Source: Monarcha castaneiventris obscurior
Taxonomy: Eukaryota > Chordata > Aves > Passeriformes > Monarchidae
DNA length: 64,000 nt
Direction: 5' to 3'
Assembly: GCA_026261815.1 (NCBI GenBank)
Contig: JAMPIT010000417.1
Coordinates: 6,791,501 to 6,855,500, forward strand
Part shown: piece by piece, positions 1-12,400 of the stretch
How the letters are laid out: each line of letters begins with the position of its first letter
How positions within the stretch are numbered: the first letter of the stretch is position 1
The notes under the pieces: model-generated
The model's database searches: none
What the model was told of the DNA's origin: nothing
The model's input: only the letters and a program-made list of their open reading frames with translations
Translations under genes and position numbers: made by a program

Positions 1-2955
1 CATTCATGGAAGCCCTTTTGTAACAGAGGGGCAGATTGAACTCACCTTTGAGGAGGTGTATTTTATTTGACTGGCCTTTTAGAAACGAAATTTGACTCTG
101 GAAGCCTTGTAGGTGCTATGGGCAAGATATTAACTGCTCCTGTAGTGTGCCACAAGTTTGCATATAATTTAAACCTATAAACACATGCATATTCATATGC
201 ATAAAAACTATATTCATTTGTGAAGCTCAGCACCCTGAAACTCAGCAACTTATCTCATTGCCCTTCTCCATGATAAGTCTGTTTTATTCCTGCGGAGTTG
301 GAAGGGGCTCAATCCGAGCAGCCGGAGGGCAGTGCCGGTTATTACTGGTATTTTCGGTATGTTCTGTTTTCGCTGGGGTTTGGTGTGTCCAGCGAAGAAG
401 GCGCTCAGACGCCAGGAGGTGGCAGCCAAGCCCCGCTGCCCTGCCTCGCTCTCCCTCGCTGCCAGGAACCCAAGCAGAGGGACTTTTCTGTGAGCCGAAA
501 GAAATCAAATTACGATCGGGAGATTTGGAACTTTAGCCTGGAGGGAGGGCACACCAGGAGCTGGGAAGGAGGAGAGGGTCAGTGCCATTCTGTGTAGAAA
601 AGCTATATTTCCTTGCTGGGTGGTTGTGGGTTCTTGCCCTTGGCCTATGCTGTGTGCATCCAATGCTGCTTGTACACATTGGCGAGGTTAATTTTTTTCC
701 TTTGTGTCATTGTTGCATTACAGTGAATTAAAACCTTAGGTGAACCTCAAGCCTTTGTTTCAATACAGGCAAAATTTTTGTTTGTTGCCATGTCAGAATG
801 TGCTGCCTATTGCCTTGAATGCTGCTGGGGAAAAAAAAATTCTCTAGCTTGAAAAACATGTTGAATCAAAGTGAAGGCCTGTTTGGTGGGAAGAAAAAGA
901 AATAGCCAAGTGGTGTGTTCCAGTGCAAGACATTTCAGAGGGGAGAGTGAAACCCATAGAGTTACATGAAATGGAAGAATTAAGTTGCAAGAAGGAAGAT
1001 TTTCAATGTGAATTGTGGCAAAAAGTTGTCTGAATTCAGGCCAGCCCAGGGATGTGGTGGGATGGTATTTCCATATTGCTGCCACCAACACCAAAACCTG
1101 CCATTGTCATATGTATTTCATAGATTTGACATGATTCTGTGAGACAAAGTGAATTACTTAGGCTTACAAAAGTAGATGTTGCTATGTGTGATTGTTTGCA
1201 TTTTGCCCGTGTTTCTTACTAGCACTTGGCTTAAAGATATCACCAAATAATTTCACAGTGCCACCAACATCCATTTTTTCAGTCTCTGCTTTCTGGTTTG
1301 TGGAATGGGTCCCTGTCAATGACCTGAGCCTTGAGCATTCCTTCCTCTGCCCAGCTATGACTTCACCACAGGTCTCCTCCTGCCTATATATACTCCTCTT
1401 TTTTTCCAGTTACTGGAGTTACTTTCCAGTTGCATTAGAAGGTCAAAGGTGAATAAGAGAATGTGGCCCGATCCCTGTGGAAAACTTTTCAGTTGTGAAA
1501 GCCTGCGTGATTTGTAGAGTGGTTGTAGTCACTGACTTCCTCAGTTTGAGGTGACAAAGACTTCAAAGCACTGTGTTAAGGAAACTTTGCAACAAGAACT
1601 ATCCCAGGCAGCCACCTCTCCAGTTGCTTTCAGAGAGGAATTTAGGTTAGTTTCCACAGGGCAGTGATAAAATATTCTGTACACTGGAAGAAATGGGGAG
1701 GAAAAGTCAAAGGTCATCTGTTGAATCAGTGAACAACACAATGACCTTGAAGTGCTTTATTCTGTCCTGACAGATTGTAATGCTCTGTCATTTTCTCTTA
1801 ATGGAAAGAAGTGTGTGGTTCTGGAAGGCAAAGGAAGGGAAAAATGATGTAGTCGAGGAAGGACACACTTGTCAAAAAGCTCCTTTGCAGCACTGCTCTG
1901 CAAACATAATTAATGTAAAAACAGCATTAATGAATCTTGACTGTCCCTTCCTAGCTGCTGGAGCAGCTAATGTGATGTATGATATGACACCTGAGCATGA
2001 AGCTTTCCAATGCCATGCAAAATGACATCCAGCCGCCCTTGGCAGGGGATGGCAGCAGCAACCCCATGGCAGAGCCTCCCCAGACTGCTCAGCCAGCTGT
2101 CCTCGAGCAGAGGCACTGGCTCCAGAGGGACAGCTGTGGCACATCAGAGCAAGTTCTCCTACGTGGGGGCCTCTTCCTGGTACCTCTCCTTCCCAGCCAT
2201 CTCTCAGCACAGGTGGGATGAGTTGCTCTCTACATTTTCCTGGCTGCAGCCCTCTGCTGAGGGACCCTGGAGCCCCTTGGCCACTCTCTAAGCAGAAGTG
2301 AAGCTGTGGCCTGTGGTGTGAGGATGATGGGCCCCATTAACTGGGACCGTTGCCTGGTGTCTGTGTGCAAGCTGGGCCATGTGATTTAGTGGGTGCGGGC
2401 ATTGTCCAACCTTCACCTGTCTCTACAAAATGTAGCACAGGGCATACAGTGCAGTTTGCTCCATGTGAAGAGACCATGAGTAGCTCCTCTAGAAGGTCTG
2501 GGGGCTACCAAGCTCAACAGTGTGGGCTCTGTGATCTTCCAGCTGTCTTAGTGTGGTTCAGATCACCTTTCCCAGGTGTCTCATGCTGAGTAGAAAAGGG
2601 AACATGTGTTCGATTTTACATCAAATTGTGTCTTTCTGTCTCATGATCTGTAAAATGGGGATAACATCTGACCCCCTTCTCGCGAGGAGAGACCTTTATT
2701 GAATTAATTTCCTTGTTCAATGCTTTGGGGTTAAGGCAAATGCCATGTGAATGTAACCTGTTTTTAAGCTGGAAAAGTAATCGGGCTCAATGCTGACTTT
2801 TTAAGTGGTCACTGCTGACACAGCACCATCATCTTGCAGAGATGTGGCCAAGTCAAGTTCAGGGCAGGTTGTAAGCCAAACAAGGTCTCTCTCAGAGAGC
2901 TTACAACTCAGGTTTGCTTTCAGCACCCTGTCTACCCTGGTAGTCCCTACTGACA
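1..2955. other. Gene-free flank, no recognised feature
   Basis: No open frame here resembles a known protein and none shows paired splice signals with coding-like composition. The stretch near 2010-2290 is moderately GC-rich but does not read as a protein in any frame. In mammals SLC25A17 lies beyond MCHR1 on this side of MRTFA, so I looked for mitochondrial-carrier motifs and saw none. I see nothing else to annotate. Confidence 0.6.
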
Positions 2956-3284
2956 ATACAATTACCTGAAAGGAGGTTGTGTACAGGTGGGCATCGGTCT
3001 CTTCTCCCAGGTAACAACTGACAAGAGGAAATGGCCTCAAGTTGCACCAGGGCTTGTTTAGATTTGATATTGGAAAAATTTCTTCACTGAAAGAGTGTTC
3101 AGGTATTGGAACAGACTTCCCAGGGAAATGTTGAAATCACTAACCCTGGAAGTGTTCAGAAATTATGTAGATGTGGTGCTTAGGGACATTGTTTATTGGT
3201 GGCCTTGGCAGTGCTGGGTTAATGGTTGGACTCAATGATCTTAGAGGCCTTTTCCAACCTAAACAATTCTGTGATTCCATGATA
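2956..3284 (+). mobile_element. CR1 LINE 3' fragment, plus orientation
   Basis: This is a 5'-truncated CR1 copy. It runs through the familiar CR1 3' end: a CTGAAAGGAGGTTGTG-like start, CTCTTCTCCCAGGTAACAAC, GAGGAAATGGCCTCAAGTTG, the AATTTCTTCACTGAAAGAG block, then GTTGGACTCAATGATCTTAG and TTTTCCAACCTAAACAATTC. It closes on a decayed short tail repeat of the ATTCTRTGATT type at about 3267-3284. The many point changes suggest an old insertion. No coding capacity remains. Confidence 0.92.
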
Positions 3285-6200
3285 AGATCAAGCAGGGATT
3301 ATGGCTTGATGCTCACATACAATGCATTGCTCCAATCTAGGCACAGCTGCAGAATGTCCCCTCATTCACTAAGCACACTGTGAGAGATGTGAACCCAACA
3401 CACCTCCTATTTCTTCTAACCACAGGTGAAGGTGCTTAGAAAATCACCAGGAGAGGCTTTGAATAACCCAGGACAGAAGTTTTAACATCTTTCTTCTTTT
3501 GGCTGCAAAGCAACTTGTGGCTGGGGAAGTGTGCTGAGACCTCTCAGCTGGTGGGGGACGTTTTTGGAGACCTCCTGAACCTCAACAACCGTGCCCAGAG
3601 ATGTCGTAAGCACAGGAATTCCCCCTCTGACTTCTGCCTTGATGAGCCAGGCTGAGTTGTTAGATGCAATCAGCTGCTCCTGGACAGGAAGCTGCACTGA
3701 ACCAGCACCGTTACCACTGATAATGATTTATTCCTGCCCTGTCTTGCAAGGAGTCTGGTAAGAGAAGCCAAAAAACGTGGGAATATGAAAGCTGCCTTCC
3801 TCCTGGTCTCCTGATTGTCCTTTGTGTGGTGCTGCATCTTACAGTGAGTTTGTATTTTCTGTCTGTCATTGCAGGGATCACTACTATGGAATATAGGTAA
3901 AATATGTAAGAAATGCAAGTATGGTTTAAACTCACAATTGTTTTCAGTGGAGGAATCCTGGAAAGGTGAGTTTGGCACATTAGTCATGCAGAAGATATTA
4001 GAGATCTTCGTCCTAGTTCTTTTACTGAGAAAAGATCTGGCAGGAATGTGGACTGCCTATATCACGCCATTATTTTATACTTCTCTCTAGTGTTGATCAT
4101 TTAAAGAGATGCAAGCAGAGAAGGAAGGAAGGGCTTCCTTTCATTTTTCCACCTTCACTGTACAAATGCCTTCTTGTCATGGTAATAGGTGGGAACCTTA
4201 CACTTTAAATACTTTGCAAGGGAAAGCGGTTGTGAAGTTCCTGGTTTACTTTCCCATGTGTCACTTTGCTAGGATTGATACCAGGCAGAAAAAGGGAGAA
4301 AACACAGATAGTGGGAAAACAGGTTCATTCTCAATGGCTGGAGTTATATGTGCAAAATAGGGGTGCAATTTTTCTTTCTGCTTTTGGTGCGAGTTTGGGA
4401 TGAAGGGGAGTCAACTGGATGAACTAATTCTCTTCAGAAGAGAATTAGTAGTTTAACAGAAAATGAGTAATCTTTTCCTTTGTCCTTTTTCATAGTAGAT
4501 TCATTAAAAAAACCCCAAAAACATGGGAGCTAAAATATTTGGGTTTCTTTCCTGTGGTTGTCCTTATCTGGACTGTCACAGCCCTCAAGGGAGCTGCATC
4601 ATTTAGATGGATCTTTTATAATTCAAGTGGGATGAATCAAGGGGTGACTTTGGCCCAGGAGTGCTCAGCAACAGCAGGGTGTTCCCTACTGCTTTTCCCA
4701 AGGCAAGAGCATGCAGGGCAGCAAAGGGAAGACCCCACTGTGTGCAGCCAGGAAACAAGGTCAGGCTTCTGAGCACTCACACAAACAGCTGATGGGCAGT
4801 TTTCATTTGCCACCACCCTGCACTCACTACCAGTGTTTCACGTCTGTTATTGAATGCATTTCCCTTCCTCCCAGGCTAAGCTGGGGCAGGTGACCTGGGC
4901 AGTCTGTGGTACAAGGGAGCAGGTTGCCTGCAGGTGGGAGTTGAGTGGCTCCCTGACCTGAAGGGAGAGGGATCATCACCGCTCCTGCCTCCTTCCACTG
5001 CTGCCAGGCAGGCCTTGCCCTTAAGGTGGGCCACAGCCAGAAACATCTGAAAACTCTTAGCATGGGTCAGTGGTTGAATTCTAAAACTTCATGTGTGCAT
5101 CAGAAAACAAAAGAAAAATAAATCTGTGGCTTCTTCTGTAAGAAGAACACAAAAGAGCTTGGGGTTCTTGTCTGGAGTGAGAGCTAGTCTTGTGAAATTT
5201 GGGCTGTTTGATGAAAAGTACTGGATTGGCTCCAGTTTGTGATGCTGATTGAGAAAAGTTGTGGGATCAGGCTTGATTTTTCAAAGCAAGTACCTCTTGT
5301 TCTGATTTAATTCTCAGGCAGGTCTCTGAGTTGAAATCAGACAGCATATGTAGGTCACTAATACAAAAAATCCTCATATTAAAGAGTGTGTATAGATCGC
5401 TGATACAAAATCCATGCTGGGTAGTTTAAGCAGTTTTGAAATATAGGATTACTGTGGTGAGTCACACACATACAATTTCCACGTCCCTTCACAATGCAGA
5501 CCATTTCACCAAGGCAGAGTGGGAGAAGCTGCCACTGCATCCCCGTGAGCCAAAGCACGTCCAGACAGAGCAGTTTCTGGTGTTCCCGGCTGGGATGGGC
5601 ACAGATCCACTTCTTCCTTATGTGAAGGTTCCTGTGCCTCATGGTGGTTTCATAATACACTTTCAGGGCCTCTCAGTATCCCCTTTGAGATTCCCTAGTG
5701 ATAGAGGAGGAAAGAAATCCAGCCAGGTTTTGTTTGCACAGGAAGGTATTCAGGAGCAGTTATCAAAATTAATTTCCTGAGTGTGTAATTGCAGGAACAG
5801 GCAAACCCACGTGTGCTGTTCAGGTTAAGTCATGTTATTCTTTCATTCTTGTCAGCTCTCCCACAGGCAGATGTGTCCAGGAGGGGCTGAAAACCCCAGA
5901 GCAGGGCGAGGCAGAGGCTCTTCTGCTGCTGATACATCTGCTTTTTTTTTAGGGCCTTTCTTTTCACAGCTCATACTTTCTTTACCCAAGTTTAAAAAGA
6001 AAGAAGACCAAACAGCCCACAAAATGAAAAAAAAAAAACAAACCAACCTAAATCTTCCTGGAAACATTCAAACATGCAGAAAAATAAAAGAAGTGGAAGG
6101 CAACCAAAGCAGGCTTTCTGGACACTGATGTCTAATGCCACCATCAAAAAAATAGCAGTGGCAACCCCTCCTGCACAGGCAGGGATGGGTGCCAGGCTGA

Positions 6201-6323
6201 GCCACAGCCTTGCATTTCATCCCAGAAGAGAAGGGCTGGGTAGGAGTGGCACACTGTGCTGCCTTGAAGGTGAGCAGACAGATAATCTGTGGCCAAACTT
6301 GCCGCCATTTCTGTACCCTGCTT
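3285..6323. other. Gene-free flank, no recognised feature
   Basis: Between the CR1 fragment and the LTR I see only short random open frames and A-rich runs (an interrupted A tract near 6024-6040). No exon, RNA gene or further repeat family could be identified by eye. Confidence 0.55.
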
Positions 6324-6327
6324 GTAC

Positions 6328-6793
6328 TGATGCCTTTTCCTGGTCGTAAAATCAAGAGGCAAACATGGTTAGAAGGGAAAAAAGGATTTTACCTTGGTAT
6401 TTATTTTAAGGATCCTTAGGTGTGCTATGTCCAGATCGAATGCACCTCGATGTACATTGCCAATTTTCCTCCCCCCAAAGGATCTGGTATAACATTATAG
6501 GTTTTACTAATTAGCATATCTATCATAAATTCCCCAATGAGAGGCTCGAATGAGCCCCCCTCCCCAAGGAACCTTCCCCTAGATGGTTCTATCTTAGTTT
6601 ACAAAATGTGTTCTGGAGAGGACCTTGGGGTCTGGAGCATATTGCTCCCTAACTACGAAACCTCTAAAATGTTTTGTTTCCCAGCCTAACAAACAAGTCC
6701 AAGAATGTAGGCAAAAAAGCACTAAGAATATAGAAGTTATGAAAAGGCTTAACAGGGGTATAAAATAAAAGGCAAAAAATCATCATGGCATCA
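6328..6793 (-). mobile_element. Solo LTR of an endogenous retrovirus
   Basis: A 466-bp element starts TGATGCC and ends GGCATCA, a perfect 7-bp terminal inverted repeat with the TG...CA ends of a retroviral LTR. It is flanked on both sides by GTAC (6324-6327 and 6794-6797), which reads as a 4-bp target-site duplication. Read on the minus strand there is an AATAAA signal at 6405-6400, about 70 bases before the LTR end, as expected for R followed by U5. A TATAAT-like box lies about 95 bases upstream of that signal. No internal viral genes flank it, so it is a solo LTR left by recombination between two LTRs. A 4-bp duplication is commoner for class I (gamma-like) elements, but the family was not determined. 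Confidence 0.8.
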
Positions 6794-6797
6794 GTAC

Positions 6798-7971
6798 CAC
6801 AGCCTGTCTGCTGCTGCCATCACCTGCCAGCTCCTGCCTCCCACTCCAGAGGCCATGCAGAGGCTTGGAGGCTGGCATTATTGTCACCATCATCATCATC
6901 ATTTCCTTCCTGTGCGCTGGTCCAGTAGCATCCCAGCCTCCCAGAGCAGCTTTGTGATCAGCCCCCAAAAACACTGCACTGGAATCTTGAGTATCCTTCC
7001 CTTCCTTTCCCTTCCTGACCTTGCTCCTGGCAGACTTCCCGTCCACCTCGTGCCTGTGTAGTTGTCATCCATTCCCAGTTCCTCTGTGCTCCCCAGCCTC
7101 GTGCCCCTTGCCTACAGCGTTTCTCACTGGCTGGCTGCTCCCTCAGCCGAGCCCAGGGGCACCGGGTATTTTCAGGTTTGGAATGTGACACCAGGGACAT
7201 GCACATCCACCCCTGGCCCAGAGAAGTGCGGGTGGGCTACAGGTGCAAATGGATGGGCTCCTTGTTCCGGGCTCTGCTGTTCAGGGACAGGTGCCCCCCT
7301 CTTTTTCAGTTGTGCTTAATAACAAAAGCCCTCTTAGCCCATCCCCACCGTCACTCACCGCCTCTGGCATTTCACGCCCATATGGCTTTGCTTCCTCCTG
7401 CCTCCATCCCAACCCACCTTCCTACTAATTCTGCTTTGTGCGGAAATTTTGATCTCTTGGGCAACTGGCAGCTTCACCCCCTCAGTGTGCCAGCAGCCCT
7501 GCAGCCAGCGAGAGGGATGTGCTTGAAGAACAGTCCAGCTCTGTTTCAGCAGATGTCAGACATCCTTTGGGCACAAAAGCACAAAGGTGAGGAAGGCACC
7601 GGGCCGAGAGTTAGTGACAGGAGAGCAGGAAATGGAGTCACATTTTTGTACAAGGTATCCCTTTTCACTGTGAGTACACACCTGAGTGTGGGTGGGCGAG
7701 AGCCTACAGAGACCTTCAGAGGAGGTGCTGCAGGGACCTGTGGCAGGGATTGCTTCTCTCCTGCTCTTCTCATTCATCTCCCCTCTGTTTTACCACTCCC
7801 TCATTTTCTCTCCCTCAGCTAATTTTGTGCTGTCCTTGTCAGTAGCTCAGGCTGCAGTGCCAGCTGTGTCTGCCTCTGTGTTGGGACCTGTTCCTGCTTT
7901 AGGAGTCCCTGCAGGAAGTGAATACTGCACTGTGATTTCTCTGTTGAGTTCCCAAAATCTTTGGGATACTC
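6798..7971. other. Gene-free flank with a short (CAT)n run
   Basis: A short CAT trinucleotide run lies at about 6887-6902. The 214-codon open frame that starts in this stretch at 7178 has no recognisable domain and a composition typical of C-rich noncoding DNA, so it is not called a gene. Confidence 0.5.
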
Positions 7972-8326
7972 GAATCATAGAATAGTTTGGGTTGGAAGGG
8001 ACCTTTAAAAACCATCTAGTTCAACCTCCCTGCAATGAGCAGGGACACCTTCAACTGCACCACTTTGCTCAGTCCCATCCAGCCTGACCTTGAATGCTTC
8101 CAGGGATGGGGCATCTACCACCTCTCTGGGCAACCTGTTCCAGTGTTTCACCACCCTCATTGTAAAAAACTTCTTCCTTATACCTAATCTAAGTTGATCC
8201 TCCTTCAGTTTATCCCTTGTTCTATTGCAACAGGCCCTGATAAAGAGTTCTCATCTTACTTCAAGGCTCACTTCAAGTACTGAAAGGCTGCAATAAGGTT
8301 TCCCCAGAACCTTCTTTTCTTCAGGA
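7972..8326 (-). mobile_element. CR1 LINE 3' end, minus orientation
   Basis: The plus strand shows the reverse complement of a CR1 3' end: GAATCATAGAATAGTTTGGG, GTTGGAAGGGACC, then CAACCTCCCTGCAATGAGCAG, CTCTCTGGGCAACCTGTTCCAG and the AACTTCTTCCTTATACCTAA block. It breaks off after TTCTTTTCTTCAGG. Tail and 3' UTR are complete, while the 5' side is truncated, the usual result of target-primed reverse transcription. The tail repeat is still readable, so this copy is younger or better kept than the one at 2956-3284. Confidence 0.95.
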
Positions 8327-9082
8327 CTGGGGTGGTCGAGGTGCTCCAGGGGCCAAGCTGGTGCTCCTTTGCCTCCCCTCTGCTCTCTCAGCTCCTCTGG
8401 GAGCAGCTACAGGCCAGGGTGCTGGAGGGGACCTGCTGGCCAAAACCAGTTTATCTTTTCTGCTGTACTGGGGCAGCTGCCACGGGACCACAAAACCTCC
8501 TTGGAGCAGCTAGACAATAGCAGAGAGAATTTGTCAGGGTGCTTTATTCTATTTATTGGTAATTTTAGCCATTACTTCACAGATGAAGTTGAATACATTT
8601 GTTTAAATCATCTTTTTAACAATAAAATTGAAGCTTGTTTCACAGAGAATTTTCCTTTTGTTCTTTGCTTAAATACTCCTGCCCTTTGGCTATTATTAAT
8701 TACATCCACAGATTTTTAAACAACTTAATCTGTGGAAATTAGAGTTTATGGGGAGGGCCAAGATCTGGTACATCTGAGAGCAATATTCCTGTCTGTTTTA
8801 AACATCATTAATTTGTATTGAGTATGTAAACAAAATGCCAGCTGTACAGCAGAGGATAAAAATTACAGGGCAGTGAAGCCAATTAAATCAATTGCTGCGG
8901 GCTTTGCCTTTCCCCTGTCTCCTGGGAAGGGCTGGGTTGGAAGGCTGGCAAACAGAGGTGAGGGCAGAAGGACACAATAATTGTCCTCTGTATTTTAAAG
9001 GCACATTGTCACCACTGCATCAGATACTGTCACCAACCTTCAGAAAGGGGCTAAGTTGCTATTTTGGCTCTCAAGCCACTCC
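8327..9082. other. Gene-free spacer between CR1 copies
   Basis: About 0.75 kb of AT-rich DNA between two minus-strand CR1 fragments. I see no exon, RNA or repeat of known type. Confidence 0.5.
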
Positions 9083-9450
9083 TCTGGCACAACTTGAAGC
9101 CGCTGTCACTTGTCCTGTCTCTTGTTACCTGGGAGAAGAGGCTGACTCTCACCTTGCTGCAACCTCCTGTCAGGTAGTTTAGAGAGTGATAAGGTCTCCC
9201 CTGAGCTTCCTTTTCTCCAGGCTAATCAAACCCAGCTCCTTCAGCTGGTCCCCATAAGATCTGTGTTCCAGACCCTTCACCATTGCCCTTCTATGGACAT
9301 GCTCCAGCACCTCAATGCCTTTATTGTAGTGAGGGGCCCAAAACTGAACACAGGATTTGAGGTGCAGCCTCACCAGAGCTGAGTATGGGGGGGATGATCA
9401 CTGCACTGGTCCTGCTGGTCACACTGTTTCTGGTACAAAATGTCACAGCC
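9083..9450 (-). mobile_element. CR1 LINE fragment with reverse-transcriptase C terminus
   Basis: Read on the minus strand, 9373 to 9179 stays open and encodes the end of CR1 ORF2, with the signatures [40 protein letters not shown] and [16 protein letters not shown]. The flanking DNA continues into the CR1 3' UTR (TTGTTACCTGGGAGAAGAGG at about 9122) but stops before the tail repeat, so both ends are missing. The frame starts with no promoter or catalytic domain and is a relic only. The RT frame is intact over 65 codons, which suggests moderate age. Confidence 0.93.
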
Positions 9451-12400
9451 AATGTGTTTATGATGTCTATTTTTGAGCAAAGCTGCCCACTGGGATTTTC
9501 AGCCCTCTGTCACCGGCAGAGGTCAACGAGGCAGTGGTTCCACCAGGCACGTAGCTGGCTCAGATGTGGTTCAGGGGGTCCATGTGGTTTCTCAGTGGCT
9601 TTTCTTCATTTGTATCAGGTGACAGGAAACTCCCAGTGGGTGTAAGAACACACCCAGGGTTTTTGGGACACTCACCTCTTTCAGCTCATTTGCTTCCTTT
9701 TTTTTTTTCCTCCCTCATTGTATCTCAGACTGAAGTGAACAGGACGTTGGTTTTGCATTCCGTGGAAGGAAGAGGTCACCCTTGAAAGGAAAAGGTTTCC
9801 CTTGAAATCTCTTGATGTCCTCAAGGGCAAACCATGTGGGTGGGTTCAGAGTGCTGGTGGCTCACAGCATCCACCCCACAGCAAACTTGGGTCACTGATA
9901 GCTGAGGTTCTCCAAAGCCACCCACATTTGGGTGCAGACACACCCTTCCTCAGGCTTTCATCTCTTCTCATAAAGATTTGTCTGGTGCAGGCCAGCTGGC
10001 TTCTGCACCAAGCCCTATTCCATTTATCATGCCATGTGGGACTGCCAACAGCAGCTGGTTGACATAACAACTGCATTTCCCAGCAGTGGAAATAGTGTTT
10101 CCTGTTGCCCATCTTTCATTCCCGTAATCCCAAGTGGAGGCTTTTTCTCTGATTTTGTTTTATTTTCCTCTTGAGGAAGACATAAACACATTTCTTAGTT
10201 TCCTGTTTGGAGCAAAGTGACTGAGTCAGGACCAAAACCAGCTCTGGGTGCCTGCTTGTGGTGAAGATGGGAAGTGTGTGACTTGGGGTAGCTGCAGAGG
10301 GTCACCTAAATTCCTTCTGCTCCTAAACTCACCTTCCTATGAGCTTCAGACTGGGCTTTGAAGTCACTGTCCATCCCTGCTCTTAGGCTCCCTGACAGTT
10401 TTCCCTTGACCTCTTAAGCCTGAAATGCTCTGTGTAGCTTCAGCCACTGCTGGCAGCTGGCCAGTCCTGTGAGCACCACTTCAGCCCTCCAGAGTCCCTT
10501 TCTCCCTCTGAGCCCTTGTGCACCTCAATTTTTCCAGTAAAGTCTCCTTGTCTCCCCAACAGACAACGAATTTTCCCCAGTCTTGGAGACTCTCCAGCCT
10601 CTTGCTGGCTCTAGGGCAGGTACTGCCTGCTGTGGCCAGAGCCTCAGCCAGTGGGGAAATTTGCTGGCTTCACAGGCAATCAAATTTCAGCCTGCTCCTT
10701 CCAGAGACACCTTAACCCTGTCAACTCTTCCCCATCCTGGCCATGTGGATCACAGTGCACACCAAGTGCTGGTGTGGGCAATGCCACAAGGGAGCAGCAC
10801 CGTCTGTGGGACCCCTCCTCCCTTCAGCTGTATGGGGGGACATCGATGGCTGCAGGAGGCAGGGCATGGCAGACAATCCACTGCCATCACATTCGTGTCC
10901 TCCCCGGGAAAACCTTCAGGCTGAGATGAACAACTTCAGCCCGCAGAGGAACGCAGCAGGCAAGGGGCTGGAGGGAAGCTGTGGTTTTATAGTACTAATT
11001 AACAGCACTTCAGGAAAAAGGGCAAATGGACTCTCAGGTCTCTGACCCCAGGGATTGCAGGCAGCACTGCTTGTCTGAGATATCCCCTAAACATCCCAGG
11101 AAATCTATTTACCAGGTCCTGGGGAGCTGAGCTCAGCATCATCCCGCTTTTCTCAGTTGTTCATTCCCCTCTTTGAGCTGTTGCAAGCATTTGCATGGTC
11201 AAACTGCTGACAGGCATCCTGCCTCCCAGATTTCACCTGGTTTGTTTTGCATGTGGCATCCCCTGCCTGAATGCTTTGTGTCACTGGCCAGCAGCCAGGC
11301 AGAGTCAGGGTAGGGGCAATGCAAGGATGGGTATAAATTGGACCCTAACCCTGGCTTAATTCTCATTGTAGCATTTAATGACAAGGAGCAGATCTGATGA
11401 AAAAGCTTTCCTGTTTGTTATTCTTAAAGCTCTGCTTAATTTTATATTTTTCTAAATGCTACCTACTCAGATTGGTTCTCCGTGGGAGCAGTGTTGCTAT
11501 GGGTGGCACAATGAGGGTGGCTTCTCTCATGGCAGAGCCCTCCTGCCAGGAGGGAGAGGCTGGGGGCCCATAATACTGGGTGGAAAGCCAGTTCATGAAG
11601 GAAACATTAGTATTTTCACAATCACTAATCAAACTTCCTACATGCATGAACAGACTGATGAACAGCAACGTCATCAAGCCTTTGCAGCTTTGTTTTCCAC
11701 TGCCCCATCCAATGGAAATGGAGCATAAAATGCAATTCCTCAAGTATTGCTAATATAACAAAACAGCAAGGACAGGGGACACAGGACTGGGAGGAGAGGC
11801 AAGAATAGCTTGGAGGTGTTTTCCTGTCCACAAGGAAGCAAGCATAGGCCTGAAGTAGTGCTTCTCCTCTTCCCAAACAAGGAGTAACTGGGACCAGCTC
11901 TTCCTGGGCTTTGCTTGATGCAATCATTCCTAGAGAGGTAAGAAATTGCTGGGTCTAAGGGGTCAGAACTTCACTAGGATCTCTTGGACAGGTTCCCACT
12001 CAAACAAGGCTTGTAGGAAAGGGCCGGCTGAGTCACCACTGTGGGAGAGGCTGCAGCCAGCAGATAAAAGGTCTGCATCACCAGGTGCTGTCGGAATGAG
12101 TGTTAAATTAAGTGTAAGAGAGACACGTTGTGCCTAAGGCTCAATTAACTGTTCCTTTTCACCATGAAAGCTTGTACTCATGCCTTTACTATGCCTCCTG
12201 CTTTTTAACTGAGCTCTGACTACCACCAGCTATTTAGCAACAATATCAGCCTGGGGTTCAGCCACGTCCACATGTAAGCAGCTCTTTCAGGCCTGTGGTT
12301 GAAGCGAGTGGTGAACTTCAAAAGGACAACCTCATTTCACCAAGTGAGTAAGCAGAGTTTGGGCCACAGGAGGTTCTGAAGGGTGGGGTAGCTCTCAGCT

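Noticed and set aside
7178..7822. 214-codon plus-strand open frame
   Set aside because: No recognisable domain, low-complexity Pro/His/Leu-rich composition, no splice or promoter context; long only because the region is C-rich with few stops.
9179..9373. Intact 65-codon minus-strand frame
   Set aside because: Recognised as the C-terminal end of CR1 reverse transcriptase, so not a host gene.
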